Origin: Citrus sinensis
Taxonomy: Eukaryota; Streptophyta; Magnoliopsida; Sapindales; Rutaceae
Reading direction: 5' to 3'
DNA length: 64,000 nt
NCBI RefSeq assembly: GCF_022201045.2
Contig: NC_068564.1
Span: forward strand, 32,641,001 to 32,705,000
Below the pieces are notes generated by a model, which was not told where the DNA came from, did not search any database, and saw nothing but the letters and a program-made list of their open reading frames with translations. This document shows positions 23,201 through 36,700 of the stretch, piece after piece (the stretch's first letter is position 1; every line of letters starts with the position of its first letter). A program made the position numbers and the translations under genes.

Positions 23201-24540
23201 TCGTGGCCAGCCGGACAGATTATGTTGAGTTCACATTGCCATATTCAGAATCTGGGGTGACCATGCTCGTACCTGTTAAACGCGACAATCGCCACAACAT
23301 GTGGATTTTCTTGAAACCTTGGACATGGGATCTTTGGTTAACAGTCTTTGTTGCTTGCATTTTCATTGCTCTCATCATACGAACTATGGAGCGCCAAACT
23401 GAAAACTCAGAGTTTGCAGGGTCACCTAGACGGCAACTTGGCATGATCTTCATGTTTCCATTCTATGCTATGGTCATTCCTCAAAGTAATCAAATCTTTA
23501 CCCTTTTACAAAACTCAAGTTTCTTTAGCTAATTAATATTAAATGACTGCTTCTCTTGCTTGCAACAGGGGAGCTGGTGGTCAGAGACTGCTCTAAGTTT
23601 GTGTTGGTGATATGGTTATGGCTTGCATTTATCCTAATGCAGAGTTACACAGCAAGTTTATCTTCAATACTAACTGTAGATCAGTTGGAACCAACATTTG
23701 CTGACCTGAAAAAGCTACGTACAGAAAGCCACTTTGTTGGATTCCAGAATGGGTCCTTTGTAGGAGATTTTTTGGTCAAGCAATTGAATTTCAGCAGTAA
23801 CCAAACAAGGCCACTGATCAACATCGGGGAATATAAGGAAGCCTTGAGCAAGGGAAGTAGAAACGGAGGTGTTAGTGCCATCTTCGAGGAAATCCCTTAC
23901 ATCAAAGTCTTCCTTAAGAAATATAGTTCTAAATATACAACTGCTGGACCAATTTACAGAACTGATGGATTGGGCTTTGTATGTAATTCATTTCTCTCTT
24001 TATAATCTTGTTTAAAATTTAATATGCGTCACATTAATCATTTTCTCTATGCAGGCTTTTGCTAGGGACTCTCCTCTGATATCTCATTTTTCACAAGCCA
24101 TTTTATTAGTCAGGGAGAACCAAACAAGAATGGACCGAATGGAGAAAAAGTATTTCGGAGAGAATGTTATGACTCCAACTCTAGCTCCATCGATCTCCAG
24201 TGAAAGTTCAAGCCTCCGTGCATATAATTTTGGTGGCCTCTTCATCATCGTGGGGATTGCTACATTATTAGCACTACTCATTTCAGAAAGGTATATTTGG
24301 CAGAAGCCTGTGTCACTTGTGAACAAGTATTTGACATCTCAAGAGAATCCTTCTAATGAGGCAGAATTAGTAGCACAGCCAACAATACTTCAGGAGACGG
24401 ATATAGCTGGTGGACATTCGTTGTCACCTGATCAAGCAGAGGATTCAGGGAACTGTGAGAGGACTAATTCTGGCCATATCAGAGGAGATACTTCTGCAGA
24501 AGAAGATGAAACAGAGAATGCCGAAGCTCACCACTCATAA
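20252..24540 (+). CDS. Glutamate receptor-like channel, clade II type (GLR-A)
   Basis: Five exons join in phase to a 937-aa protein: 20252-20534, 21741-23059, 23170-23485, 23569-23978, 24055-24540. Residues 1-23 form a signal peptide. The amino-terminal receptor domain follows (about 45-400; AIIGPQ, VPIISFFETSP, VVLMYEDTDYGAGF). The bipartite ligand domain includes VGDISIVASRTDYVEF and LPYSESG, a clade II signature. M1 is at about 588-607. The pore loop reads FYAMVIPQ (632-639) followed by RE. M3 carries SYTASLSSILTV (665-676), and M4 is at about 835-855. The acidic cytosolic tail is about 80 aa. GLRs are amino-acid-gated cation channels of plasma membrane and endomembranes. The pore differs from the usual FSTLVFAHRE. 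It is convergent with GLR-B, 1.0 kb between stop codons. No lesion was seen. Confidence 0.93.
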
Positions 24541-25540
24541 TAGATTGGCTGTATCTCTGATGAACTGCAAGTATTGAGTTAGTTCTTAGCAAATATGAGA
24601 TGTGAATGATGAAACAATAACAAACTTTATGCCCTTAATCATGTATTTCCAAATAAACACATATTTTAGGTAATTTTGAAATTTACCATGATCTTCCATG
24701 GATCCGAGCTTGGAAGCTTGTTATGGAGCTTTCACAGAGTTGCTACAACTTTAATCCAGCTTCTGAAATTCCCGCTTCCTTTCCGTTAGCTCAAGGTTCA
24801 GCTTTTCTCAACAAGTCACTGTACACACACGGGAGAGACGAGGGAGAGAGAGAGAGAGGTGCACTGCACTCATGCCACATATTTCTTGAACCGTTAACTT
24901 CCAATGGGCTGAAGTTACTTAAATACAGTGGTTAAGCGCAGGGACCCCTCATGTGTTAGTATAAAATTGCCCATCCCATTATGAGCTAAAATAACACAAT
25001 TAAGGATTATATTTGTCCATAATATACTACTGTATAGGGTATGTCAAAATCAGACTCATTAACACAACATTTGATCACTTAATAAATGAGTCTGTCAAAA
25101 TTGCTCCATAATATTTGACAATAGTCACGTATTAATTCGGTAAAATATAAAAAACAATTAGAATGATTTATGTTAGTCCACATAATGTGAGAAATAAATC
25201 TAACAGTGAATGCATATAGATAAAAGTTATGCATATTTTGTCTGGGTAAGGGATACTGTGTTGGACAGTACAATTGTCCGTAGAGTTTATGCCAGTATGA
25301 AAATATTTTGCATTCATCGTTTGTTGCTTTTTTTTTAAAAAAAAAAAAGAGGACAAAAGACAAATTCCATGTAGCTTATAATTTGAAATTCATCTACCAT
25401 ATTTTGATGCCATAATGACTGCAATTTTAACTCTATATATATGTTTGCCATAATGTCCTGATTCTTGCTATGAGGAAATCTGCTTGGATCCTATGTGTTA
25501 CACTGACATAGTCAGGGTCAGGGATTCGGCGTTTTTTGCT
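24541..25540. other. Convergent intergenic region between GLR-A and GLR-B
   Basis: It holds both 3' UTRs and a short GA tract (about 24844-24856). A segment bounded by the word GTGAATG (24602-24608 and 25206-25212) is lacking between GLR-C and GLR-D, where one GTGAATG (38151-38157) remains. Confidence 0.65.
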
Positions 25541-28500
25541 TCATTCTACTGCAATATCTTCTTTAATACGCCCGGAAATCCTTCCAGAATTCCCTGAATC
25601 TTGATGAACTTCAGGTGAATGATCACCGGCATCCGTCTCAGCTGTTGGCTGTGCCGCTAATTCTATCCTGTTAGCAGGATGGTCGGATGTGAGATATTGT
25701 CTTATGAATGCAACCGGTCTCTGCCAAATATACCTTTCTGAAATGGCTATAGCTAATAGCGTAGCAATCCCTGCTATGATGAAGAGGCCACCAAAATTAA
25801 AGGCCCGGAGACTAGAACTTCCAGTGGAAATTGTCGGAGCTAGAGTTGCAGATGTAACTTTCTCTCCAAAATACCTTTTCTCAATTTCATCCATTTTAGT
25901 CTCGTTCTCTCTGACAAGCAAAATTGCCTTTGAAAAATAAGAAACAAGAGGAGACTCCTTTGGAAATGCCTGAAAAAAGCAAGTTAGCAAATTAATAAAA
26001 TTCATATATTGAAGTTTGAAATGTACAATAAACATAGTTGTATATGTACATACAAAACCAAATCCAACGGTTCTGTAAATTGGTCCGGCCGTGGTATATT
26101 GAGAGCCATATGCCTTAAGAAAGACTCTGATGTAAGGGATTTCATCAAAGATTGCAGTAACACCTCCATTTTTACTTCCATTGGACAAGGCCTCGTGGTA
26201 CTCCTGTATAGTGCCATATGACTTGAGCTGGCTACGGCTGAAATTAAATTGCTTCTCCAATAAATTTCCTACAAAGCAACCGCGTTGGAATCCAATGAAG
26301 TGATCTTTTGTTCGTAGCCTTTCTAGGTTATCAAACGTAGGCTCCAATTTATCTACGGTTAGTATTGAAGATAAACTTGCTGTATAACTCTGCATCAGGA
26401 TAAATGCAAGCCATAGCCATACCACCAACACAAACCTAGAGCAGTCTCTAACCACCAATTCCCCTGTTACCAGCATTAGAACTTAAAAAATTATAAAACG
26501 ATAATAATGTAACATGTAATCAAGGGATAGAGATTTACTTTGAGGAATGACAAAAGCATAGAATGGGAACATCAAGATCATGGCGAGCTGTCGTCTATAT
26601 GATCCTCTGAACTCGGTGTTTTCAGTATTGTGCTCCATAACCCATATGACAATCGTGATAAAGATGCAAGATGTACCAACTGTTAACCAAAGATCCCATG
26701 TCCAAGGTTTCAAGAAGATCCACATGTTCTTGCGGTTGTCACCTTTAGCTAGTACAAGCATAGTCCATCCTGATTCTGAGTATGGCAATGTGAAATCAAC
26801 GTAATCTGTCCTGTTCGCCACAATTGTTGTATCGCCCACAACAGCATCAAATTTCTAAAAGATATGCAAATACAAAATTGAACTTCTAGTTTCAATCACA
26901 AGAAAAAAAAATTATTTGAAAGAAATTAAGAGCACATGAGAACCTTGTTCTTAATTTGGAGAAGAAGATCATCATAGCTCCCGTCCATTAGTCCGGTCTC
27001 ATCCTCAAAACCAATGAAATCATGAAGAACTTTAAAACCTAAATCTTTGTCCAACGTTTCTAATACAGCAGAGAAAACATCTATAGAGAATCCAGTGTAA
27101 GTAGTCTTGTTACCATTCTTGCGCTGTTCAACAAATTCAGGAAAACCTAATTTCACGGGAACCCCAATTTTTAAACTCGGTATAGCCCAACCTGTTGGTG
27201 TTGTTGTTGAGTCTCCAGGCCATATGATCTGCTTTAAGCCATTTTTATAATTTGGACCTAAGTTTTGTGATATTCCCTTCTCAGGAGTCCAGTATCCTAC
27301 AACTCTTCCATTTCCAATCACATTAATTATTTCAAAGACTGAACTTTCCAATTGTCTATTAATCAAATTAAATTCCCCACTTAATCCTTTGAATCTGGTG
27401 TTCCTAAGTTCATCTCTAAGCCTTGAACCAATCCTGGGAGCACCTAAACTTGCAAAATCTATTCTGCTTTCGCTAGTGTTGGGCTTTACAAAGCTCGGAT
27501 TTGTGGGCGGCAAAATCTTCTCTGCTGCCCTGGCTAATGCACAAATTGTATCATATGCCCACAAGCCAGAAAAGTTGATCCCAGTCAGTGGACTATTCGG
27601 CTTCATTAAATGGAGTTCTCTTTTCCATCTTCTGTCGAAAGATGCAAGTTCTTTAGACTTGGGTACATGAGACCTAACACCCAACACACCATCCATTGAA
27701 TCAACGACGTCAGAGTCCAAAACATTAAGTGAATTGGATAAGCCCGCAGTGATGATCCATGCATAGCCTTTACTCATCATTCCATTCTGATCTGCAAGTG
27801 CAAATAGCCGAGACGCGAGGGCGGTATTCATGTACACTATGAAAACCCTTGTCTGCATTGTCATCAACTTCAGCAAAGCTTTTGAAATTTGAAAATCTTC
27901 AGCTGATTTTGGGATTGCACTCATGTGCGCTACCCGTATATTAGTCTCTTGCAATGCATCAACTAAATAAGAAATGAAACCGGTACCATAGTCGGTGTCT
28001 TCGTACACTAGGACAACTTCATGCCAATTAAATTTTTGTAAAACAGCAGAGATGGCTTTTACTTGAACGGAATCATTTTCAGCAACTCGAATGAAATAAG
28101 GGCTCTCAATGAGAGAAAGAGTAGGGCTTGCTTCGAAAAATGAAATAATTGGCACCTGAGATTTTTCTCCTAACTCTACTAAAAATGGAGCTGCAGCTGA
28201 TATTTGTGGCCCTATAATGGCATCTACTTGAAAATTCTCCAGTAGATCCACAGCTGCATTCCAGGGAGAAACATAATATTTATGGTTAGTTCAAATCACA
28301 TTACTAATCTTAATTTGTAATTTCTAATTTGTAAGTTGGAACTTCAAATCACATTTATTATTTACCTTTTTTTCCTAATCACTGTCTTAAATTTTCCTTA
28401 TTCCTTACGTTTTAATAAAGAAAAATATTACTTATTTTCGCTTAAGTAAGACGTAGTTACGTTGTTGTCTCTTATTTTTTAAAATAGTATTTTCAGTCCC

Positions 28501-29702
28501 TGTTATTAGCAACTAACTGACATTGCAGGATTGATTTTTTCTTAACCTGAAAAAAAGACGATACTGCCACTAGCAAAATGAAATGAAATAAATAAAATAA
28601 AAGCTTCATTAAAAGTCATCATTATTTTCATTATTTTTGTGATTTTTAAGGATAACATCATCTCTTTGTAAGTCCTTAAAACTCACAATAATAGCCAACG
28701 GAAAACACTAAAAATAATTTTCAAGATGGAGAACCATAGATAAATAAATGATTCATTACTTAATTGATACCAACAAAAAGAAAATATAAAGTTTAGAAAT
28801 AGAATGCATAGAAATATATCGAGAAAAAATATAAAGCAAAGGAGACACGTTTTCGGTAATTCTTTATTGTTTTACATGATCCTCGAGAGTGATTATCATA
28901 TATTCTATTATACTTATTATTTGTTATGTTAACATCCCAATATAGAGCATATAAGTAGATAAGTTTTATGTTAGTAAGGATGTAGTAACTTGTTTGTTTT
29001 TGTCAAAACCTAACGTTTATTTTATTTTATTTTTTTCCCCCGAAATGAAACCTAACCTTTATTCAATGAGCAAAATATGTCCTTTTATAGCATTGAGTTT
29101 GAAGAGTGAAAGGTACGCAACTCAATAGAAGTCAGAGACCTACAAGACACAAATGGAAAAACTGAAACTGTGTACTCACTTGAGACATAAAAGGATTCCA
29201 ACTATTATTACCCAGAAAAGAAAAATGAGAAAATGACATCCACTACAATTTGATCAAGTATTAATAACTTACTTCCTTTGAAATATATATTTATTACGCG
29301 GTGAAGCAAATAAAATATAAATTATACTACAGACAAAACGTTGAAAAAAGATATAAAAATAGAAATAAACTTGAGCACTGCTTAATGGTTGATGCAATAT
29401 ATAAAATTAATTTAATTACCTGCTCCAGCCGTGTCAACAAGATCCTTTGCGGTGGTAACACGTAAGTGCAACCTGGTTTGATAATTAGGATGAAGGGCGT
29501 AGAAATCTGAAATGGCCAGATTCATGGAGATTTCTGCTATGACACCGTCAAGTGTGTTGTCCGTATCGAAAATGGCTCCGATATGTACTGAGGATTTTGA
29601 TCCTCTGATTGTTTCAGCACTACTTTCTGGCATAGCTCCGGTGTCATGAAACAAAATAAAGAAATGCTGGAAGCAGAAGAAAATGCAAACGAAGTTTGCC
29701 AT
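25541..29702 (-). CDS. Glutamate receptor-like channel, clade II type (GLR-B)
   Basis: Five minus-strand exons with in-phase GT-AG junctions encode 915 aa: 29702-29420, 28253-26944, 26854-26539, 26463-26054, 25969-25541. Layout matches GLR-A: signal peptide, receptor domain, ligand domain with LPYSESG, M1 in TWDLWLTVGTSCIFITIVIW, pore FYAFVIPQ (629-636) plus RE, M3 with SYTASLSSILTV, M4 in FGGLFIIAGIATLLAIAISE. It is 22 aa shorter than GLR-A, 3 codons in exon 2 and 19 in the tail. The 84-bp intron 4 has no in-frame stop, so its retention would add 28 aa. It points toward GLR-A, so read-through of either gene would yield antisense to the other. Intron 1 (1.17 kb) holds the right edge of duplication unit 1. 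Confidence 0.92.
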
Positions 29703-32038
29703 ATTGGCTAGCTAAGGTTTTTCAAGTTTTTGAAATATATATGCTTTCTTTGCATAAATTGATTAGCTTTTTTGTCCAATCCAAAAGTTGAGGGTTTCTT
29801 CAGGAAATGCTGAATGATTAATTCGTTGATGCCCAAAAAGTAATCATTATTCGAATATATATAGACACTAAATAAAATCAAAGGCCTTGAATTCATTAAC
29901 GACCAAGTGACATAAAAATATTATTAAAAAAAAATCTAATGCATACTTTCGCAGCAATGAAGCGGAAATTAAGAAGGTAGTGCTGTAGCAGTAGATGCTG
30001 AAAACTTGGATTTGACTTCTAATAAGTTCCAAACAAACAATTGTTTGACCGCCAGGGCCAGCGGCAGAAATGTTCAATAGTCGGCTAGAATCTGGATCGC
30101 AGTCAAAGTTTGTTTAAATTTATGTACCTTGTACACTTCCTATCTATTTAGGAAGTGATATAAAATTGATCATAAGTACGTACCTATATAATTAATATAT
30201 GAAAAAATAAAACATTCAAGTGCACTTCCATGAAATAATGATTAATTATTAAGGGTTATTATATTTCCCTAGTTAAATAATCACAATACGATCTTATAGA
30301 CATTATAATCATTGCTCCACTGAGACCTATTTTAATAAAACTCTTTTGAAATCTAATCTAAGACTCCGATTTGAAGATGAAAAGGGTTTGCTAGACCTGC
30401 CATGGAATAAAAATAAACAACAAACATAAAATTAAATTCATTTTATACGGTACTTTTGAAGAAGCTTGCAAGGAAGGGTTATATAAAAGGGTGAACCCAA
30501 AAAAAAAAAACAATAATTAACAAATGATACGAATACAAAAAACTTGATGCAATGTTTTAGCAAAAGTTTTTTCTTAATAATATCCTTATAGAAATTTGTT
30601 CGCCTAATTCATGCTAAAAAATTAATTTCAAACATGAAGAGTGCCTCATTATATTTATTAATCCAATCACTAATCTAAACCAATGTAACATAATATTTTC
30701 GACCAAACATTAAAGTTTTTTTTTTCCTTCCTTTTTTCTTTCATAAACAAAATTCTAGCAATGATTAAAGGGGATATCTCGAAGGTCAATATAAAAAGCC
30801 TTGCTAATTCCGAGTATTAATCGGTGGTAGGTGTGATTTCAGTGACACCGAGATGATCATAAGAAGTCTAACATGCGACTTTTCGTCTGTACTAAATAAA
30901 TATCATTTTATTTTAATTTATTTTTGCCTTCTTAATTACCGCAAACTTTGGTGAGAGGACGGCAACTTGGCAAGCACGAATTGAGAAATGGTCCATTTTT
31001 CAATTTCTTCTTTTTCTTTTCATTTGTATTTTTTTTTTCTGGTAACTCTGAACTCTGAGAAATCATTTTTTTTTTCTGTTGACAATTAAATTGGAATTTA
31101 GAAGTAATACAATAATTTTCATGGAGATTTAATTAACCCATTTCTTCTAGATGCGATTCTCAATATTATAAGGACAGTTTAAGGAAGTTTACGCTGAAGT
31201 CAAACTTTAATTTCCCCCAACAACTTTCCATGCAGTAACGGACGCCAAACATTAACGAACAATCATTTTCCATGTAACACAATCTCATAACTTTGACATC
31301 AAACAAGTATGTTGTGTCTTTACATCATCCCAAAAAAATAATAATAAATATGTTTTTCCAATCCAGTATCATCGTGCCCTTCTGTTGATAAACGCATCTG
31401 TGTGTGTGTGTATCTTAATTAAAATATTCCAAAAAATTAAAATAGAACCACAATTCATATTCAGACATTTAGAAATTTGCAAAAGAGAAGAGATTAGAAC
31501 AAAGGCGGGGGTTCATCATTAAAGTTGTATTGAGTTTGCAAAATTTCTTTTTTGAGTAAGTTCATGCACGGATTTATAGATGCAAATAACTTCACCTCCA
31601 ACCAAAATATATGTGACCAACAATTTCCATTTAGTTTAAAGCATACAAATTGATCTCTGTTCTCTTGTTAACAATTCTGGACCCAAAAAAAAACCTTCAT
31701 GGACCACTCTAATCAACAACCCAGACAGCAGCCCGAAATACAAGCCAATGACCCAAGCAAGGAGGCCCAATAATGTACTATTACCTCCTTCATTGAAAGA
31801 TACTTTCAGAATAATTTACGGCTGCCTTCAGTGCCTTGTTGATGAAGAAAATGTGAACAACTTAATAGTTGAAGATAAAAACTTTATAAAAGGTACAAAC
31901 TTATATTTTTGTTTATTTTTGTGAGGTTTTTTAAAATTTAAAGTAGGTCGTTATGATGTATTCAATCTGAGATTACCTAGATAAAAAGTAGTAAAAAACC
32001 TTTATAGCTAATTTTTTTATTGTATAGGATACTTGTCT
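28406..32038. other. Spacer between duplication units
   Basis: This 3.6-kb segment is not repeated in unit 2. It contains the rest of GLR-B intron 1, GLR-B exon 1 and its upstream region, then AT-rich DNA without a recognised gene. A T-run lies near 30718-30724 and a (TG)n run near 31398-31409. Confidence 0.6.
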
Positions 32039-33698
32039 ATGACAACTCAATTGGTTCGCATATTATAACTTTTTTTTTTTGACAACTCAAAGATTATTAT
32101 ATAGTACATATAATATAACACAGCATGACCCTAATAACTTAATTACAACTAAATTTCAATATTTCAGATTTTATTTGCTATTGATAGTAACGTGTTGAAT
32201 ATTCAATTCTTGCCGGCAAGCCCAAGACGAATGCTTCGCGGAAACTCCCGTAATCAGCATAGTATCTTTATTTTTTTTCCCTAGAATAAATAAACCCATA
32301 TTTCAATGTCAGACCGCCCGTAGATTGCCATTTTTTGTTTGTTTGTTCATAAAAAATGATTATTAAAACAAATGTTGTGTACCAATAGTACAAAATTCTA
32401 TGCCCAACATTAAATCAGATAAGGAATATATGGATATTTTGAGTGAGAATAAAAAATTTCTCCCATCACTAGATACTTTTCCAGTAAAAAATGTTGGTAA
32501 TGGTTCGAAATAAATAAACATAAATTAGCAAAAAATAATAATGATTCATAAATGGAAATCAGGAGAGAATTTATCATAGTTTTTTTTTTGTTTGACAACA
32601 CTGATCATCGACTTCAATAGCCATAAAATTATAAATATATGCTCCAATCTTTTGCTTTTTCAGAAAATATTTGCAAAGAAATATATATATATATGAACTT
32701 GGCCAATGCGATGAAGTGAGCAAAGAATAAATAAACGTAAAGTCGCTGTTGGGTTGGGCTCGCGGTTGCCTGCATGCCACAAAACTACTCGGAATCGGAA
32801 TTAAAAAAGACTTTAACGTTGACGTACTTTAATATTGACTTATATAGGTAAACTTCTCTGCTTATGTGGAGCAATTAATACAAGCAAACTGTCACAAAAA
32901 ATTTAATTTGAAATATGTTAAAATTCTTTTTCAACAAATACGATGCGCGGAGAGGAAGACTAATTCCATGCATTGAATGGTTCTGATTTTTATGTTTTCT
33001 AGAATATATGCAAAATACATCTAATTTAGTTTGAATTATTCAATTGTTTTAAGTGTGTTTTGTGTTTTTTAGTACCTTTTTTTTTTCTTTTGTTGACTAA
33101 TCATTGAATCTGAATGGATATATTTATTAAATTATATCAAAGCCGTATGATTTTGGCTTATTATCACCGAGGGATTTACGTATACAATACAATGAAAGCC
33201 TTGTATAATTTAAGTTATTCATTCACATATAGGAAAAATATACAAAAACAAAATATAAAAACAGAAACTATAAAAACGAAACAAATATATATAATATTCA
33301 AAACTTACACATTCATATCTACAAAAATTTCAAACGAATAAACAATTAATCGCTACCTCCAGAAAATTGAAACTATCGAACTAAATCTGTTCTTTTTATT
33401 TTTCTTGTGATTTACGATGGTCTTGTTCAATATACTCTGAAGACTTTGAAATTGAGCTGGACATTCTCCACCAGCTGAACCTATTGCCACTTGCTTTCTC
33501 CGTCGTTGATCTGACTTGCTGCATGCTTCTTCCACGAAGTATCCATTTCTTAGTTTATTAAACTTGCACGTTAATTTGTCAATGGGTAATTATCAAACTG
33601 TAATATTTTTACACAAACTTTTCAAACAGAATGCATTAAACAACTGCTTTTTCATAGCATCTATTTTGTTTTCCGTTATGGACATAGGGTTAAGGCAT

Positions 33699-33709
33699 GT
33701 ATATATATG
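33699..33709 (+). promoter_or_regulatory. Possible TATA element of GLR-C
   Basis: A TATATATAT stretch about 55 bp upstream of the start codon, at the same place as in GLR-A. Weak, because it is a simple repeat. Confidence 0.3.
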
Positions 33710-33760
33710 TATGTATCCTAAGCTTGGGTTTGCGCTGCTAGCTGCTAGTTAAACTTAATC

Positions 33761-36700
33761 ATGGCCACCGTCAAGTGGTTGTTTCTTGATCTTATGCTTT
33801 TATTTCTTCTGCTTCATGACGCTATAGCTGATCATTCAGAAAGTCATGCTGAAAAACTCACAGAATCAAAATCATTAGTCCATATCGGAGCCATTTTTGA
33901 TCCAGACACACTTGAAGGTGCTATAGCAGAAATCTCCATGAGTCTGGCCATTGAAGATTTCTATGCCCTTCATCCTAATTATCAAAGCAGGTTATTTGTA
34001 CATTTTACGACGGCAAAGGATCTTGTTACCACGGCTGCTGCAGGTATCTATATTTCATTTTATAACTCATACATTTTTTGGTTGTTTTTTCCTAATTTTT
34101 TGCCATGAAATCTGGTCGATTACTGAAATGGATCATTGGCTTATATATGCTGCGCCACATTATTAGATATAATTTTTAATATTGTTATTTTTATCAACCA
34201 CCAATATAACTCATTTTTTGTAAGATGAAAGCTAATTATTAAGATGAGTAGAGAATAACTTTTAGGTACCAATATCCACTATCCACTAAATGCATCTTCA
34301 GTATATACCTTAAATCTTTACCTTAAAAAATAATAATCTTTTCATGTCTTTTGCTTATTTATTTATGAAAATCACCCGTTTCCCCTCTAAGGGAAAAGAA
34401 AAAAAAAACTATCTTTTACTTTTTATCCACCTCATTTTTTTAATTTATGTAATTAATTTTTATCCGGAAAATAAGAGGTTTATGGTATGAACTATGAACC
34501 CCACTCACATGGGTGAGATGAGAATTGTGATAATGTTAGGCTAAATAATCAAAAGACAAAAGATGTCAAAGACTTTTGTTTATCCCTTTATTTATTGGTT
34601 TATCTATTTTTCTATATGTTAATTTGGTAACCATTTTTGTTTATTTCTTTTCTTATCATGAAAGCTTAAGAAATTAAACGAAAATGACAAGAAATAAATA
34701 TGATTTTACTATATCCACACCAAACAGAACTTTCAACTAAAAAACTTATTTGAATTCATTATGTATGAAGATCACATTAGATACTTGCAATTTGTACCTC
34801 TTAAATGTATTTACCTATAAAGCTTACATGTATAGGACGGTATTGTTGACCATAAAGATAATGACTGGATTTTGTGAAAATTACTCTACCCATTTAATTT
34901 AATAGATATTGACTCCGTCGATGCTCTGAAGGTCAATTCCAATTAAATCAATAATGGAGTGAAGTTAAATTCATAATAATAATAATAATAATAATAAAAT
35001 AATGACGTTTTGCTGGTTGTTAGAGTAATTAAATCTCAATAGATCGTAAGAAGTTGACGGAGCTCAAAATCTTAATTCAGTATTTCTTGAAACAAATAAT
35101 TGAGAGATTTTTTTTTCTATTAATCTAGATATTATATTAGCTATAACATGCAACAATAATGCACAAGTTGTTGCTACTCAAACAATTTAAAGATTGTGGA
35201 AAACTAATTTTAGGTTATGTGTAATTTATAGTCAATATAACTTCGCAGCTGCTATTAATCTAATACATATATATATATATATTGCAGCTGTGGATTTACT
35301 GAAGAAATTTCAAGTGCAGGCCATTATAGGGCCACAAATACCAGCTGCAGCTCCGTTTTTAGTAGAGCTAGGAGAAAAGGCTCAAGTACCAATTATTTCA
35401 TTTTTTGAAACAAGCCCTGAACTTTCTCCCGCTGAACACCCCTTTTTCATTCGAGTAACTCAGAATGATTCCCTTCAAGTAAAAGCAATCTCTGCTGTTT
35501 TACAAAATTTTAGTTGGCATGAAGTTGTTCTCATGTACGAAGACACGAATTATGGTGCTGGTTTTATCTCTTTTTTAGTTGATGAATTGCAAGAGAATGA
35601 CATCCGAATATCCCATATGAGTAAAATCCCTACTTCTGCCGAAGATTTTCAGATTTCAAAAGAGTTAAGCAAGCTGAGCACAATGCAAACTAGGGTTTTC
35701 ATAGTGCACATGAATACCGCCCTCGCGTCTCGCCTATTTGCACTTGTTGCTAAGAATGGAATGATGAGTAAAGGCTATACATGGATCGTTACTGCTTGTT
35801 TATCCAATTCCCTAAATGTCTTGGATTCTGAGGTTATTGATTCAATGGAAGGTGTGTTGGGTGTTAGGTCTCATTTACCTAAGTCTAAAGAACTTGGTCT
35901 TTTTGACAGGAGATGGAAAAGTAAACTTCATTCAATGAAGCCAAACAGTTCAGTGACTGAGATAAACATTTCTGGTCTGTGGGCATATGATACAATTTTT
36001 GTTCTTGCCAAAGCTGTAGAGAAGATTTTGTCACCCATAAATCCGAGCATAGTGAACCCTAGTAACCCTAGTGAAAGTACAACAGATTTCGGAAGCTTAG
36101 GTTTTTCTAGGATTGGTCATATTCTCTGCAATCAAATCCTGAACACCCAATTCAAAGGATTAAGCGGAGAATTCCATTTGGTTAATGGGCAATTGGAAAG
36201 TTCAGTCTTCGAAATTGTTAATGTTATTGGAACAGGAAGAGTTGTTGGATACTGGACTTCTGAGAAAGGATTGACTCAAACTTTGGATTTAACTTCTAAA
36301 AATGATTTGAAGCAGATTATATGGCCTGGAGATTCGACAATAGCTCCAACAGGTTGGGCTATACCCAGTTTAGTAGTAGGGACTCCGGTGAGACTAGGTT
36401 TTCCCCAATTTCTAAGTGTGCGCGAGGATGGTGACTTGAACAAGACTACTTACACTGGATTCTGCATGGAAATTTTCAATGCTACGTTAGAAATAGTAGA
36501 AGAAAAGTTAGGCATGAAGATTCATCCCCAGTTGGTTCCTTACGAGGATGAGAATGGGGAGATGGCTGGAACTTATGATGAACTTTTATATCAAATAAAG
36601 TTAAAGGTTAGGACGCAAATCACCTTTCACAAATATCCTTTCTTTTCAATCAGTCTCATTTTTTTTCAGTTATTTGTAATTTTTTTTTTTAAATGTTCTT

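Larger units (their letters stand above)
17934..28405 (+). repeat. Segmental duplication unit 1 (about 10.5 kb)
   Basis: This block is collinear with 32039-42490 in the same orientation, from the words ATGACAACTCAATT at the left to CCTTATTC at the right. It contains GLR-A complete and GLR-B except for its first exon. By eye the first exons of GLR-A and GLR-C differ at about 15 of 283 bases. Unit-specific differences are two foldback elements and a 101-bp tandem duplication present only here, and a 604-bp stretch missing from unit 2. Confidence 0.88.

Noticed and set aside
25541..26476. Single 311-codon frame as one exon of GLR-B
   Set aside because: It spans a real 84-bp intron (25970-26053) with GTATGT donor and TTTTTTCAG acceptor; GLR-A has a clear intron at the same place.
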